NCBI GenBank assembly: GCA_902495075.1
Contig: CABUVO010000002.1
Location: 124,001-188,000 of the forward strand
DNA: 64,000 nucleotides
Direction: 5' to 3'
Source of the DNA: an uncultured Porphyromonadaceae bacterium
GTDB lineage: Bacteria > Bacteroidota > Bacteroidia > Bacteroidales > Muribaculaceae
In this document: positions 50,045 to 59,751 of the stretch, one piece after another
Layout: every line of letters starts with the position of its first letter
How positions within the stretch are numbered: the stretch's first letter is position 1
The notes under the pieces: model-generated
The model's database searches: none
Seen by the model: the letters and a program-made list of their open reading frames with translations, nothing else
What the model was told of the DNA's origin: nothing
Position numbers and translations under genes: made by a program

Positions 50045-52141
50045 ATGCATAAAAAAATATTTTTTATGGCTGTGGCTTTTGCCATAGCCACATCGGCACG
50101 TGCCGATAAACCTGTCGCGCCATCCGGTCCGACCGAAGAAGAACTTGATTCTTTGATGGATGTGTTCATGCTTGACCAGGTAGTTGTTACAAGTAGTAAA
50201 AGTGAGGTAAAACGTCGTGAGAGTCCGTCTTTGGTGAATGTGATGACCGGTAAGCTGTTGACCACTGTAGGTGCATGCTCACTTGCCGACGGTCTGGATT
50301 TCCAGCCCGGAGTGCGGGTTGAGAATGATTGCCAGAACTGCGGATTTACTCAGGTGCGTATAAACGGACTTGACGGTCATTATTCACAGATACTTATGAA
50401 TTCCCGTCCGGTATTTTCCGCTCTGACTGGTGTTTACGGTCTGGAGCAGATTCCAGCCAATATGATTGACCGTATCGAAGTTATGCGTGGAGGTGGTTCG
50501 GCTCTTTTCGGATCGTCTGCAATCGGAGGCACCATCAATATAATCACCAAAGATCCCCGTGAAAATTCCGCAAAAGTTTCGCATACGCTGACATCCATCG
50601 GTCCTTCCGGATCGCTCGACAATAATACGACTTTGAATGCCTCGGTTGTTACCAACAACGATAAGGCGGGAATTTTCATCTACGGTCAGAGCCGGTATCG
50701 TGATGGCTACGACCATAACGGAGACGGCTACACAGAGGTGGCGCAATTGAAGACGCAGACCCTTGGCGCCCGCACATTCATGCGCACATCCGCCGATTCG
50801 CGCCTGACATTGGAATATCACAACACGCATGAATACCGGCGTGGCGGCGACCAGCTCAATCAGCCGGCACATCTTGCGATGATTGCCGAACAAGTGGAGC
50901 ATAACATTCACGGAGCGGAGGTGACTTACGACATCTGGCCGCGCGATCGCCGCGACCATGTCTCCATATTTTCCGCCATGCAAGCCACAAAGCGCAAGAG
51001 CTACTACGGCTCTGATATGGATCCCGACGCTTACGGCCGCACATCTGACCTTGTCGTCACTGCTGGCACGCAATGGACTCATCCCATATCAAAATTCCTT
51101 TTCATGCCCTCCGAACTCGTGGCTGGTCTTGAGTATTCTTATAATCGACTTCATGATGTAACAATCGGATATGGTCATGACATACTCCAGAATGTGAATA
51201 TTTTCAGTGGATATTTACAGAATGAATGGCGCGACGAACGTTGGGGCTTCCTTATCGGGGCGCGACTCGACAAACATTCCCTTATCAAGAATCCGATAGT
51301 GTCGCCCCGTGTGAACATACGTTTCAATCCATCGCGCAGTGCCAACTTCCGCTTGTCGTATTCCACCGGGTTCCGTTCTCCTCAGGCTTACGACGAAGAT
51401 TTTCATGTGGCGATTGTCGGAGGCGAGAGGGTAGTGACAGTGCTTGCCCCAGGTCTTAAGCAGGAAAGTTCGCAGAGTGTAAGCGCATCTGCCGACCTTT
51501 ACCACACATTTGGCAACGTGCAGACTAACCTTCTTGTGGAAGGTTTCTTTACTGATCTTCGCGACGTGTTTGCTCTCCGGCAGCTTGAGGGACTTGACGC
51601 GCAGGGTAATGCCGTGCTGGAGAGGTATAACGGTTCCGGCGCGCGCGTCTTCGGTCTAAACTTGGAGGCTAAGGCTTTCTTTTCCGCGCATTTTGACATA
51701 CAGGCAGGTGTGACACTTCAGCGCAGCCGTTACAAAACGCCGGAAGTATGGAGCGACAATCCGGATGTGCCCGCAGAGAAGCGACTGTTCCGCACCCCCG
51801 ACGTCTACGGGTATTTCACTGCCAACTGGGAGATATTGCCAAAATTCCGAGCGATATTCACAGGTACGCTCACAGGTCCGATGACCGTTCAGCATCTTGT
51901 AGGATCCGGCACGGATGTCGATCTCACCGTAAGAACGCAGTCATTTTTTGACGCATCAGTCAAACTCTCATACTGTTTCAAAATTTTCAAGAAAGTGGAT
52001 GTGGATGTCACGGCTGGTGTTACCAACGTCTTCAATTCATATCAGCGCGATTTTGACTCTGGTTCGCTTCGCGACTCCGGCTACATGTACGGACCGGCGC
52101 TCCCGCGCTGCCTCACCTGCAGCGTTTCCCTTAGTATCTGA
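50045..52141 (+). CDS. TonB-dependent outer-membrane receptor
   Basis: 698 residues with signal peptide (about 1-20). LDQVVVTSSKSEVKRRESP is the TonB-box region, followed by a plug with NDCQNCGFTQVRINGLDGHY and IDRIEVMRGGGSALFGSSAIGG, then a 22-strand-type barrel ending in LTCSVSLSI. The CQNC pair in the plug is typical of a Bacteroidota subgroup of CirA/BtuB/HmuR-like receptors. With the His-rich protein upstream, uptake of a metal or metal complex is a fair guess, not a proof. Confidence 0.88.
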   Translation: MHKKIFFMAVAFAIATSARADKPVAPSGPTEEELDSLMDVFMLDQVVVTSSKSEVKRRESPSLVNVMTGKLLTTVGACSLADGLDFQPGVRVENDCQNCGFTQVRINGLDGHYSQILMNSRPVFSALTGVYGLEQIPANMIDRIEVMRGGGSALFGSSAIGGTINIITKDPRENSAKVSHTLTSIGPSGSLDNNTTLNASVVTNNDKAGIFIYGQSRYRDGYDHNGDGYTEVAQLKTQTLGARTFMRTSADSRLTLEYHNTHEYRRGGDQLNQPAHLAMIAEQVEHNIHGAEVTYDIWPRDRRDHVSIFSAMQATKRKSYYGSDMDPDAYGRTSDLVVTAGTQWTHPISKFLFMPSELVAGLEYSYNRLHDVTIGYGHDILQNVNIFSGYLQNEWRDERWGFLIGARLDKHSLIKNPIVSPRVNIRFNPSRSANFRLSYSTGFRSPQAYDEDFHVAIVGGERVVTVLAPGLKQESSQSVSASADLYHTFGNVQTNLLVEGFFTDLRDVFALRQLEGLDAQGNAVLERYNGSGARVFGLNLEAKAFFSAHFDIQAGVTLQRSRYKTPEVWSDNPDVPAEKRLFRTPDVYGYFTANWEILPKFRAIFTGTLTGPMTVQHLVGSGTDVDLTVRTQSFFDASVKLSYCFKIFKKVDVDVTAGVTNVFNSYQRDFDSGSLRDSGYMYGPALPRCLTCSVSLSI

Positions 52142-52186
52142 TAAGATTCATTTTGATTAATAGGCTGGGGTATTATTGGGATACCA

Positions 52187-55141
52187 TCAATCCATAATCA
52201 CGAACGGTGCCCAGAATTTTGGGTCGGAACCGGATATGGAGGTTCCATTCTCGGAGAAAGATGCGAATTTCACTGCTTCCTGAGCTTTCTTAAAAGCATC
52301 TCTTATGGACAACCCATTGAATAATTGTGCGTAGAATTCAGTCATCAGCATTCTTGTTGCATCATCATGCACCGGAGCGAGACTCATTATAAGAGTTTTT
52401 GCTCCGGCAAGCTTGAATGCCCGTTGCAGACCGAACACTCCTTCGTTGGATACGTCTCCGAGACCGGTTTGACATGCTGACATCACAACCAAGGAAGTTT
52501 TGGAAAGATCCATATCCGCTACTTCCTCAGCAGTCAGTATCCCGTCTTCAACACCTTTCGGAATCAATTCAGGAAACATCCAGCCGTTATTACCCCCGCT
52601 TAATATCAAAGCCGAGCGCCGGAGAGAATTGTCGGTGTTGGAATATCTTGCCTTTATCACATTATTTGCAATCTCTTTTGCGGGAATATAAAATCCATGT
52701 GTAGCTATGTGAAGGATCTCAGGACTGTTTTTTGAAAGCTTTTTAAAGCTTTCCTCCGTGCCGGCATCACCTGTGAGTAGGGATTTGCGCAGTCCGGGCT
52801 TATTATTGAAATTGCTGGCTATGCTATTGATCTCTTTGAGCGTTCCCGGAAGATAAGACCAGGAATCTCGCGTTGTGAAATCGCCGGCACGGAATCTCGG
52901 AGGTTTATGCCGCTCTTCTTTCTCCATTGCGAGAAGGAGCATGTCCTCGATTCCGAGGTCATAGTTGAGACCGCCATAAAGTACAATACTTTGTTTGGTC
53001 CCCTTTGGGACGTTTCTTAAGATTTCTCTTGTGGAAGAAAGTCTGAGAATATTGTATTGAGAATTAATTCTGCTGCCATCGGGAGTGACAGCGTGCTCAA
53101 TTGCAATATTGTAGAACTTACCGGCAGGGGAGAAATAGATGGTTTCACCGGGCATGGCAAGGTCAGCGATTTTTTTCCAGACCTTGTTATAAAGTAGCGT
53201 CGACTCATATATATTCATCTTGTCGAAACGCTTGTCATTGTCACGCAACCCGAATAAGAAAACATGTTTGGGTGTGTCATACGATTTGCGTATCACCTCT
53301 GCAGAGTAGTATTGGGTTTTGCCTTCTTTCGACATTACAAACTCCACTGCAATCTCATTGTCTTTCAATGCGTTTTGTATATCTTTCCATTTGATATTGG
53401 CAAATTCCATGAAATCACCGTATTTACGGGATTTAGCGATTATCTCTTTTTCAATTCTTGCGGCTTCCTCTTTCTCCTTGGCGGATAAAGACCCTTGTAA
53501 AGCCTGCTTGTTTCTGATTTCAGAAAGACGCGCGGTTCGCTTGCCAAGATCGTTGTCTGCATTTTCAGAAATCATTTGTCGGAGATTCACGGTAGCCTGA
53601 AGCATAAGACCTTTGTTCAGAAGGGATGCATCATAGAGTGTCGCTCCTGTTTTATCATTGTAGTAATCTCTTTTTATCTCAGACACACTTCCGTCGGGCA
53701 ATGTTACAGAGCCGAGTCTGTTGAGAAGAAACAGTCGATTCATAAATGGTTCTGTCTTTGCCCAGTATGTTTTCCGTTGAGATTCAGGAAGAAATAGAAA
53801 CACATCATGGGCGAATTTACGGTCGATTTCGAGTTGTTTGCTGTAAGCATCCGATGCTGCCTCTTGGTTGTCAGCAATTGCATAAGCATATCCCAAAGAG
53901 TTGTATAGATTCCGGCAATCGAGAATATTCTCATACCCGAGATCTGTATATAGACCTAGCGAGGTGGAAAGCATCATTGCTGCAACCGAGGGTATATTGT
54001 CTCCCATCATATATTCCGCGCAAGCATTGTAGACATGCGCCAGAGAAAATATCCCCATCGGATTGTAAGAGAGATCAAAATCTGTAACTTTTGAATTTTT
54101 CTCCAGTTCTTCAGCTTCTTTGTATTTGCCCAGTGCATTCAATGCATCCATCTGGTATCCGACGGCATCTACCGCCAGAACTGATTTTTTGCCGTATGCC
54201 GAATCAACATATTTCCTATATCCATCAAATGATTGCAGAGCTTTCTCAAATCTGCCTTCTGACATATAATTGATACCCATTTCCCGGATTATCGAAGGAT
54301 AGATGGGGGAAGAGACTGCGTCATTACTTACAAGTAAATCCCGACCACAGACAAGTTCATTGCCGGCGCTGATATTGTCGCCAAGCAGATGATGTAGTCT
54401 CCCTTTAAGAAGATGGTATCTGGCAATTATGGCTGGATTGTTTTTGAATTCTGTAGCCATTGGGTTAAAATCGTCAAGACATTTTTCTACTCTTTCATAA
54501 TCTCCAACCATAATCAGAGCTTCTGCTTTCCCCAGAATGCACTCCTCAAGGATGTAAAAACCTGATGATTGTGTTGGAGAAGATGAAGTTCTCGAAATTG
54601 CTGAATTAAAATTATCTGTAGCTTTGCTGAGCTCGTTTATCATCATATTGACATAACCGAGCAGCATGTCATATTCGGGAGAACCGAAAATTGCATCTTT
54701 TTTATTGGCACCGAAAAGGGGAATACATTTCTTGGGGTGCACATAGATGATGCCAGCCACTCCAATTTTGACAATGTCCGAACATGCTTTTACTATCTCC
54801 GATCTTATATCGGTCGGATAATCCTTGTTTGTGTCAATAAGTTCCCAATGCATATTGACATCATCAATCCTGCCCAATGATGCTGCCAGCCTGAGAAGTC
54901 TGGCGTTACCTTCGACCGCCTTGTCGCCCGATAGCATCTTCTGCTTTGAAGAATACTTGTCGTATAAGAGAGCCAGCTCTTGCTGATTGCAGTTGGCTAT
55001 TGCTGAATCAATAGGTGAAGAGTATGCTGCCGATATCCCAATTGATGGCATACATAATAGTATTGCTAACGCTGTGTATGATATGAATTGTCGTAAAAAT
55101 TGTAAAATCATATGAATTTTGTATAATCGAATAAAATACAT
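52187..55141 (-). CDS. Secreted TPR-CHAT protein (caspase-like protease)
   Basis: 984 residues from ATG 55141 (ATG 55111 gives a cleaner signal peptide). The signal segment ends near SIGISAAYS. About 500 residues of helical TPR-like repeats follow, then linker helices and a C-terminal CHAT domain. The His/Cys dyad is visible: H815 in ILHIATHGFY and C890 in VVMSACQTGLGD. LAGAKTLIMSLAPVHDDAT is also typical. CHAT proteases include HetF and the CRISPR-linked Csx29. Export to the periplasm or surface makes a role outside phage defence likely. Target unknown. Confidence 0.85.
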   Translation of the reverse strand: MYFIRLYKIHMILQFLRQFISYTALAILLCMPSIGISAAYSSPIDSAIANCNQQELALLYDKYSSKQKMLSGDKAVEGNARLLRLAASLGRIDDVNMHWELIDTNKDYPTDIRSEIVKACSDIVKIGVAGIIYVHPKKCIPLFGANKKDAIFGSPEYDMLLGYVNMMINELSKATDNFNSAISRTSSSPTQSSGFYILEECILGKAEALIMVGDYERVEKCLDDFNPMATEFKNNPAIIARYHLLKGRLHHLLGDNISAGNELVCGRDLLVSNDAVSSPIYPSIIREMGINYMSEGRFEKALQSFDGYRKYVDSAYGKKSVLAVDAVGYQMDALNALGKYKEAEELEKNSKVTDFDLSYNPMGIFSLAHVYNACAEYMMGDNIPSVAAMMLSTSLGLYTDLGYENILDCRNLYNSLGYAYAIADNQEAASDAYSKQLEIDRKFAHDVFLFLPESQRKTYWAKTEPFMNRLFLLNRLGSVTLPDGSVSEIKRDYYNDKTGATLYDASLLNKGLMLQATVNLRQMISENADNDLGKRTARLSEIRNKQALQGSLSAKEKEEAARIEKEIIAKSRKYGDFMEFANIKWKDIQNALKDNEIAVEFVMSKEGKTQYYSAEVIRKSYDTPKHVFLFGLRDNDKRFDKMNIYESTLLYNKVWKKIADLAMPGETIYFSPAGKFYNIAIEHAVTPDGSRINSQYNILRLSSTREILRNVPKGTKQSIVLYGGLNYDLGIEDMLLLAMEKEERHKPPRFRAGDFTTRDSWSYLPGTLKEINSIASNFNNKPGLRKSLLTGDAGTEESFKKLSKNSPEILHIATHGFYIPAKEIANNVIKARYSNTDNSLRRSALILSGGNNGWMFPELIPKGVEDGILTAEEVADMDLSKTSLVVMSACQTGLGDVSNEGVFGLQRAFKLAGAKTLIMSLAPVHDDATRMLMTEFYAQLFNGLSIRDAFKKAQEAVKFASFSENGTSISGSDPKFWAPFVIMD

Positions 55142-55200
55142 ATATTTGAATAATATAGGAGGCGGTTCGGTATAATCAAAAATTAAAATTGCATTTTATT

Positions 55201-55232
55201 TTTGCTTCTACGCTCACCTTTCGCTATATTTG
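55201..55232 (+). promoter_or_regulatory. Promoter of the exported helical protein gene
   Basis: TTTG at 55201-55204 and TATATTTG at 55225-55232, separated by 20 bases, lie 36 bases before the ATG at 55268. The site is in the intergenic region shared with the divergent CHAT gene. Confidence 0.65.
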
Positions 55233-55267
55233 CAAAGTTAAACAATAAAAACATTAAACCTAACAAA

Positions 55268-56254
55268 ATGAAGAAATTATTATTATTGACTTTCGCTGTC
55301 TTAATGTCATTGAATGCTTCGGCGCTGAATGAACTGGTACAGAAAATGGGAAAAGCATTCCCGGAAGGCGATTTTTATATCGCATTCATAACGGTTCCCA
55401 CAATCAACGATGCTACTAAAAATGGAGATTACAGTGTTTTCTCAGAAATGGATGTCGCATATAACAATTATTATGAGGCATTGAATGCTCAAATGCTTTT
55501 TGATAAGGTTGCCGATCAAGCGCAGAAATTAGCTTTCAATTCTCGTGTGCTCGGTGACCAACATTACACCACACTTACAATGAAAGCCATCTATAATAAG
55601 CTCGCGCCAACGGCGGTGGCGGATGCAGATGCCGCGCTTTCTGCAATAGATGATGAGTTCGGTGATGAAAGCTGGCAGTATGCTGCTATGGTTTATCACA
55701 AAGTTGAAGCTGTCGCCAATAAGGGAAAGATAGAGGATGCTTACAATTATGCCAAGCGTGAACAGGAACGTCTGAGCGCGACTCCAATGGCGCGCCATTG
55801 GTTGACAGGATGTTTGCATATAATGCAGCCTGTTTTGCTCTCAAATCTTCAAAGGTGGGATGAAATGAAACCGGGATGTGATGCTGCATATTCCATATGG
55901 AACGAAAGGAATAAGCAGGTGAACGAAGATCCGGCAGTTGAAGGCACTTGTATGTGTGCTATGGTGCACCTCGGCAATTACATATCAAGTATCTGGAGAG
56001 CCTACGGATATAACAAAGAGATTATCAATATAAACGAAAGCTTTATGAAGCATCTTAAGATTATGGAGATGGACAATACAGGTCTTGCTAACGAGGTGCG
56101 TTGTAATACTGCAGTTGCTTATTGGAAAGAAAAAAACTATAAAAAAAGCCGTCCGGCAATGCAGGAATACTTGAAGAAGCTTGAAGAGAAGGGCTCTAAG
56201 GGTACACCAGCATATAATTACATAGAAAAACTTTTGAAGCAGACCCCTAAATGA
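55268..56254 (+). CDS. Exported helical-repeat protein divergent from the CHAT gene
   Basis: 328 residues from ATG 55268, with signal peptide KKLLLLTFAVLMSLNASA. The mature protein is almost all helical with TPR-like spacing: FDKVADQAQKLAFNSRVLGD, WQYAAMVYHKVEAVANKGKI, EDAYNYAKREQERLSATP and VAYWKEKNYKKSRPAMQEYL. No catalytic motif. Sharing an intergenic region, an exported fate and helical repeats with the CHAT protein, it may be a partner, substrate or regulator. It ends at a strong terminator. Confidence 0.7.
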   Translation: MKKLLLLTFAVLMSLNASALNELVQKMGKAFPEGDFYIAFITVPTINDATKNGDYSVFSEMDVAYNNYYEALNAQMLFDKVADQAQKLAFNSRVLGDQHYTTLTMKAIYNKLAPTAVADADAALSAIDDEFGDESWQYAAMVYHKVEAVANKGKIEDAYNYAKREQERLSATPMARHWLTGCLHIMQPVLLSNLQRWDEMKPGCDAAYSIWNERNKQVNEDPAVEGTCMCAMVHLGNYISSIWRAYGYNKEIININESFMKHLKIMEMDNTGLANEVRCNTAVAYWKEKNYKKSRPAMQEYLKKLEEKGSKGTPAYNYIEKLLKQTPK

Positions 56255-56264
56255 CAACTTTGAT

Positions 56265-56310
56265 TAAGTCCCTTCCTATAAGTAATATATAGGAAGGGAC
56301 TTAATGTTTT
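56265..56310 (+). terminator. Intrinsic terminator
   Basis: Perfect 16-base arms TAAGTCCCTTCCTATA (56265-56280) and its complement (56288-56303), with a 7-base loop, followed by ATGTTTTT. It may serve both the plus-strand gene and the converging MATE gene. Confidence 0.85.
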
Positions 56311-56324
56311 TAGAAGGACTCAAG

Positions 56325-57731
56325 CTAATTCTTTGGTTGATACCAGCGGGAGAAGAAGAGGCGCAGGAGGAATATCGTGCCGCGGAAAGTGAGCTCGATG
56401 CACATTGCTGTCCAGACTCCACGCAGTCCCATGCTGCGCGCCAATAACCATGCTAAAGGCACCCTCACTGCCCATATGCTGCCGAAGTTCATAATGGCAG
56501 GGAGGGTGGTCTGACCCACTCCTACGAACACGCCATATGCAACTATGGAAGCGGCAAACATCGGCTCTGCCCAGGCTTCGATTCTCATTACTTCCGCTCC
56601 TAATTCGCGTATGGACTCAACAGGTGTAATGACTGCCATTATCTCATATGCGAAGAGATACATAAGAACACCCATGACCGACATTATGATCATGCCAAGG
56701 CCAACAGACATATATCCGAACTGGCGCACGAGTCGCGGGCGCGAAGCCCCGTGACTTTGTCCCGTCAGGGCTGTTGCGGCATCGCCGATACCATATCCGG
56801 GCATATAGCATAAGCTCTCTGCCGTCACGGCAAACGCATTGGCAGCGATTGCAATAACTCCTAAAGGAGCGACGATCATTGTTATGGCAATCTGAGCGCC
56901 GCATATCACGGCGTGTTCGAGAGTCATAGGTGCAGAGATACCAACAGCTTTTCGGGTTATGTCGCGCGTGGGACGGAAGCTGCCCGAGGTTTTGAAAATA
57001 CGCAACTCCGGCTGTTTAACGCATGCATAATACATCATTATTATCGCGCACACTGCTTCGGCGGCTACCGTTCCTAAGGCTGCGCCAAGCACTCCCAAAT
57101 CCGCTCCCGGAATAGTAACCGATAATCCGGCAATTTCAAAATGATGGGAAGGGAATATAAGAAGGAAATTGAAAAGGCAGTCGAGCACGCACATCATTCC
57201 GCTTAGCAGACTTGGCACTTTCATATTGCCTACGCAACGCAACATCCCTCCGCCGAGATAATTCATCGTCAGCAATGGGAGCGCGGCGACAAATACCACA
57301 AAATATAGTGAAGCCTTGGGACAGATTGTTTCGTCTCCACCAAGCCAGTGGGGCAGCGGTAACGCAATCGCAACTCCGATTATGGCAGTGATCACACTGA
57401 AGATAAGACTTGCCGTTATGCCTTGTCGGAGCACACGCCGTGCCCCTTCGTTGTCTTTTGCCCCAACCCGGTGCGCCACCTGCACCGAATAACCTGACGT
57501 CATGGCGGAGCATATTCCCCAGAAAAGCCAGAGGCTGGTAGATACCAGTCCGATGGAAGCGGAATCATCCGCCCCCAGTCTGCCAACCATCGATGCGTCG
57601 ATATATTGCATCGCGATGCTTGACAATTGGGCGAGCATCGCGGGTAAAGAAAGCATTATCGTGAGGTGTAACCTCTGTCGCCATGACAGAGGTTTCCCTT
57701 CACGGATATATTTGATATCTATAGCTGACAT
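56325..57731 (-). CDS. MATE-family exporter
   Basis: 468 residues with twelve membrane helices in two homologous halves. SLPAMLAQLSSIAMQYIDASMVGRLG at the start, and MPGYGIGDAATALTGQSHGA in the second half, are classic MATE motifs. It would export drugs or metabolites using Na+ or H+. It is the first of three minus-strand genes when read from right to left last; 27 bases separate it from the lyase gene. Confidence 0.92.
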   Translation of the reverse strand: MSAIDIKYIREGKPLSWRQRLHLTIMLSLPAMLAQLSSIAMQYIDASMVGRLGADDSASIGLVSTSLWLFWGICSAMTSGYSVQVAHRVGAKDNEGARRVLRQGITASLIFSVITAIIGVAIALPLPHWLGGDETICPKASLYFVVFVAALPLLTMNYLGGGMLRCVGNMKVPSLLSGMMCVLDCLFNFLLIFPSHHFEIAGLSVTIPGADLGVLGAALGTVAAEAVCAIIMMYYACVKQPELRIFKTSGSFRPTRDITRKAVGISAPMTLEHAVICGAQIAITMIVAPLGVIAIAANAFAVTAESLCYMPGYGIGDAATALTGQSHGASRPRLVRQFGYMSVGLGMIIMSVMGVLMYLFAYEIMAVITPVESIRELGAEVMRIEAWAEPMFAASIVAYGVFVGVGQTTLPAIMNFGSIWAVRVPLAWLLARSMGLRGVWTAMCIELTFRGTIFLLRLFFSRWYQPKN

Positions 57732-57758
57732 TATACAGACAGACGCGGACAGTATCCT

Positions 57759-58916
57759 CTAAACACACTCTAAGGTATTTATTATGCGAGTCATGGCTTC
57801 TTCAAGTCGGGCACGCGGACAGGCATAATTGATGCGGATATATCCCTCTCCGTCATACATGGCGCCTGAATTTATACGCACTTTCGCTTTTTCGATAAGC
57901 AACTTCTCCACATCGTCGGAGGTGAGATGCAGCGGTGTGATATCCACCCATGCAAGGTATGTGGCTTCCGAATTGCAAATTCTCAGTTGTGGCAATGCAT
58001 TTCCAAGTGTTTCACGCAAATAGCGGTAGTTATCGTCGAGATATGCGTTCAAGGCATCGAGCCATTCTCCTCCATGGTTATATGCAGCTTCCAGTGCCAC
58101 GACACCAAAAGGATTGATGTCACAGACTTCGTTGTCGTTGATTGCCCTGTCAATGAGTGCTTTGGTCTCCATGTCGGGGCATACGATGTTTGCGGTCTGT
58201 AGCCCGGCGGTGTTGAAAGCCTTGCTTGGAGAGCAGCATACAATCGCATCCGGGTCTATTGTGGCGTAGGGAATATACTCGTAACCGCTGCGGATCAGTT
58301 CGCAGTGTATTTCATCGCTGAGCACGCGCACTCCGTTGCGGTGACAGATGTCGCAGACACGTTGCAGTTCTTCGTGGGTCCACACGCGTCCGGTAGGATT
58401 CTGAGGATTGCAAAGAAGCAGTAGTTTGGCTTCCGGTCGGGCAGCTGCAGCTTCCAGTCCATCGAAATCGATTTCGCAGGTAAATCCGTTTGCTGTCTCT
58501 ATCCGGCGAAGAGGATTGTCGATCTCAAGGGTATGGTTATTGCGAACAGATGAGAAAAAGCAATTATAGGCGGGAGTCTGTATGATGACCCCTTCGCCAG
58601 GTTTTACCATTGCCTTGATGATGGCAGAAAGCGCCGGAACAACACCAGAGGTGTATATCACCTTGTTGCGGTCGATTTGCCAGTTATGGCGCGTAGCAAA
58701 CCATTTCTCCAGAGCGTCATAATATGAGTCGGGCACGCGCACGTATCCGTAAATGCCGGAGTCGGCACGTTGCTTCACTGCCTCCCTCACGGCGGGGGCG
58801 GTGCGGAAATCCATGTCGGCAACCCATAGCGGCAATATGTCCGGATCAGTGTTGGAGTCCCACTTTACGCAACCTGTATTGCGGCGCTCCGTAAGTTCAT
58901 CAAAATTATAATTCAT
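57759..58916 (-). CDS. patB: MalY/PatB-type PLP-dependent C-S lyase
   Basis: 385 residues, fold type I aminotransferase family. The PLP lysine is K232 in CCSPSKAFNTAGLQ, the PLP-ring Asp is D201 in LSDEIHCEL, and LLLCNPQNPTGRVW precedes them. LPLWVADMDF at the start is the MalY/PatB signature. It probably cleaves cystathionine or cysteine conjugates, releasing a thiol or H2S. It overlaps the upstream DUF3737 gene by 11 bases. Confidence 0.9.
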   Translation of the reverse strand: MNYNFDELTERRNTGCVKWDSNTDPDILPLWVADMDFRTAPAVREAVKQRADSGIYGYVRVPDSYYDALEKWFATRHNWQIDRNKVIYTSGVVPALSAIIKAMVKPGEGVIIQTPAYNCFFSSVRNNHTLEIDNPLRRIETANGFTCEIDFDGLEAAAARPEAKLLLLCNPQNPTGRVWTHEELQRVCDICHRNGVRVLSDEIHCELIRSGYEYIPYATIDPDAIVCCSPSKAFNTAGLQTANIVCPDMETKALIDRAINDNEVCDINPFGVVALEAAYNHGGEWLDALNAYLDDNYRYLRETLGNALPQLRICNSEATYLAWVDITPLHLTSDDVEKLLIEKAKVRINSGAMYDGEGYIRINYACPRARLEEAMTRIINTLECV

Positions 58917-59751
58917 TTTTTAGTATTACCGGTTCGTCGGCTTTTGAATTCTCATCAATAATGATTTCTCCGAAAGATTTTGCACGGATCTCACCACGCA
59001 TCGGATTCTTGACGCTCGTAATCGGTGTGAGCACAGTAGCTTTCACTTCACTGTCTTCGAAAGCGAGATCGCAATCCTCGGCAAACTCACAATCCTCTAA
59101 AATGAGGTCGCGGCAATAACATAACGGCTGAGTACCGGATATCTTGCATCTCACAAGATGCAGGCGGCGTGAATGCCAGCCAAGATATTCACCAGTAAGC
59201 ACGGAATCGTAGATGGTGACGTTTTCTGTAGCCCAGAACGCATCCTTCGAATTGATAACGGCATTGCGGATTTCAACGTTGCTGCAATATTGGAAAGAGT
59301 AATTGCCATGTTGTTCCCAATCTTCGATACGGATATTGCGCGAATGCATGAAAAGATAATCGGCTTTATTCACCTTCACATTCTTGATATCCACATTGGC
59401 GCAATGCCATAGGGTTTCTTCCGCATCGGGAATATTAACATTGCGAAGGATAATGCCGTCCATTTCACGAAACATTTTCGGAGCATCTACCTGCGTATCA
59501 GTCATCTCAAGATTACGTGAATACCAAAGGGCGGCGCGAGCACCCGGTGTGAACAGTGAATTTGTAATTTTGAATCCATCGACATGCCAGAAAGGATATT
59601 TTCCCTCAAAGCGGCATCCGTCAGCCTCAATGTCGCGACAACATTTCAATGCCGATTCTCCGGCGTGGATGGTTACGTTTTCCAATCTCAGACCTTTTGA
59701 GGCGAATAGAGGACGTTCACCTCCAAACTCTTTGTCTCTTATAATTTCCAT
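58906..59751 (-). CDS. DUF3737 family beta-helix protein
   Basis: 281 residues made of repeated short strands with Asn/Cys/His ladders: LRLENVTIHAGESALKCCRD, WYSRNLEMTDTQVDA, LWHCANVDIKNVKVNK, FMHSRNIRIEDWEQ and WHSRRLHLVRCKISG. This matches DUF3737, a right-handed beta-helix family common next to metabolic genes in gut bacteria; its activity is not known. It lacks a signal peptide. Coupling to patB is by an 11-base overlap. Confidence 0.87.
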   Translation of the reverse strand: MEIIRDKEFGGERPLFASKGLRLENVTIHAGESALKCCRDIEADGCRFEGKYPFWHVDGFKITNSLFTPGARAALWYSRNLEMTDTQVDAPKMFREMDGIILRNVNIPDAEETLWHCANVDIKNVKVNKADYLFMHSRNIRIEDWEQHGNYSFQYCSNVEIRNAVINSKDAFWATENVTIYDSVLTGEYLGWHSRRLHLVRCKISGTQPLCYCRDLILEDCEFAEDCDLAFEDSEVKATVLTPITSVKNPMRGEIRAKSFGEIIIDENSKADEPVILKNEL

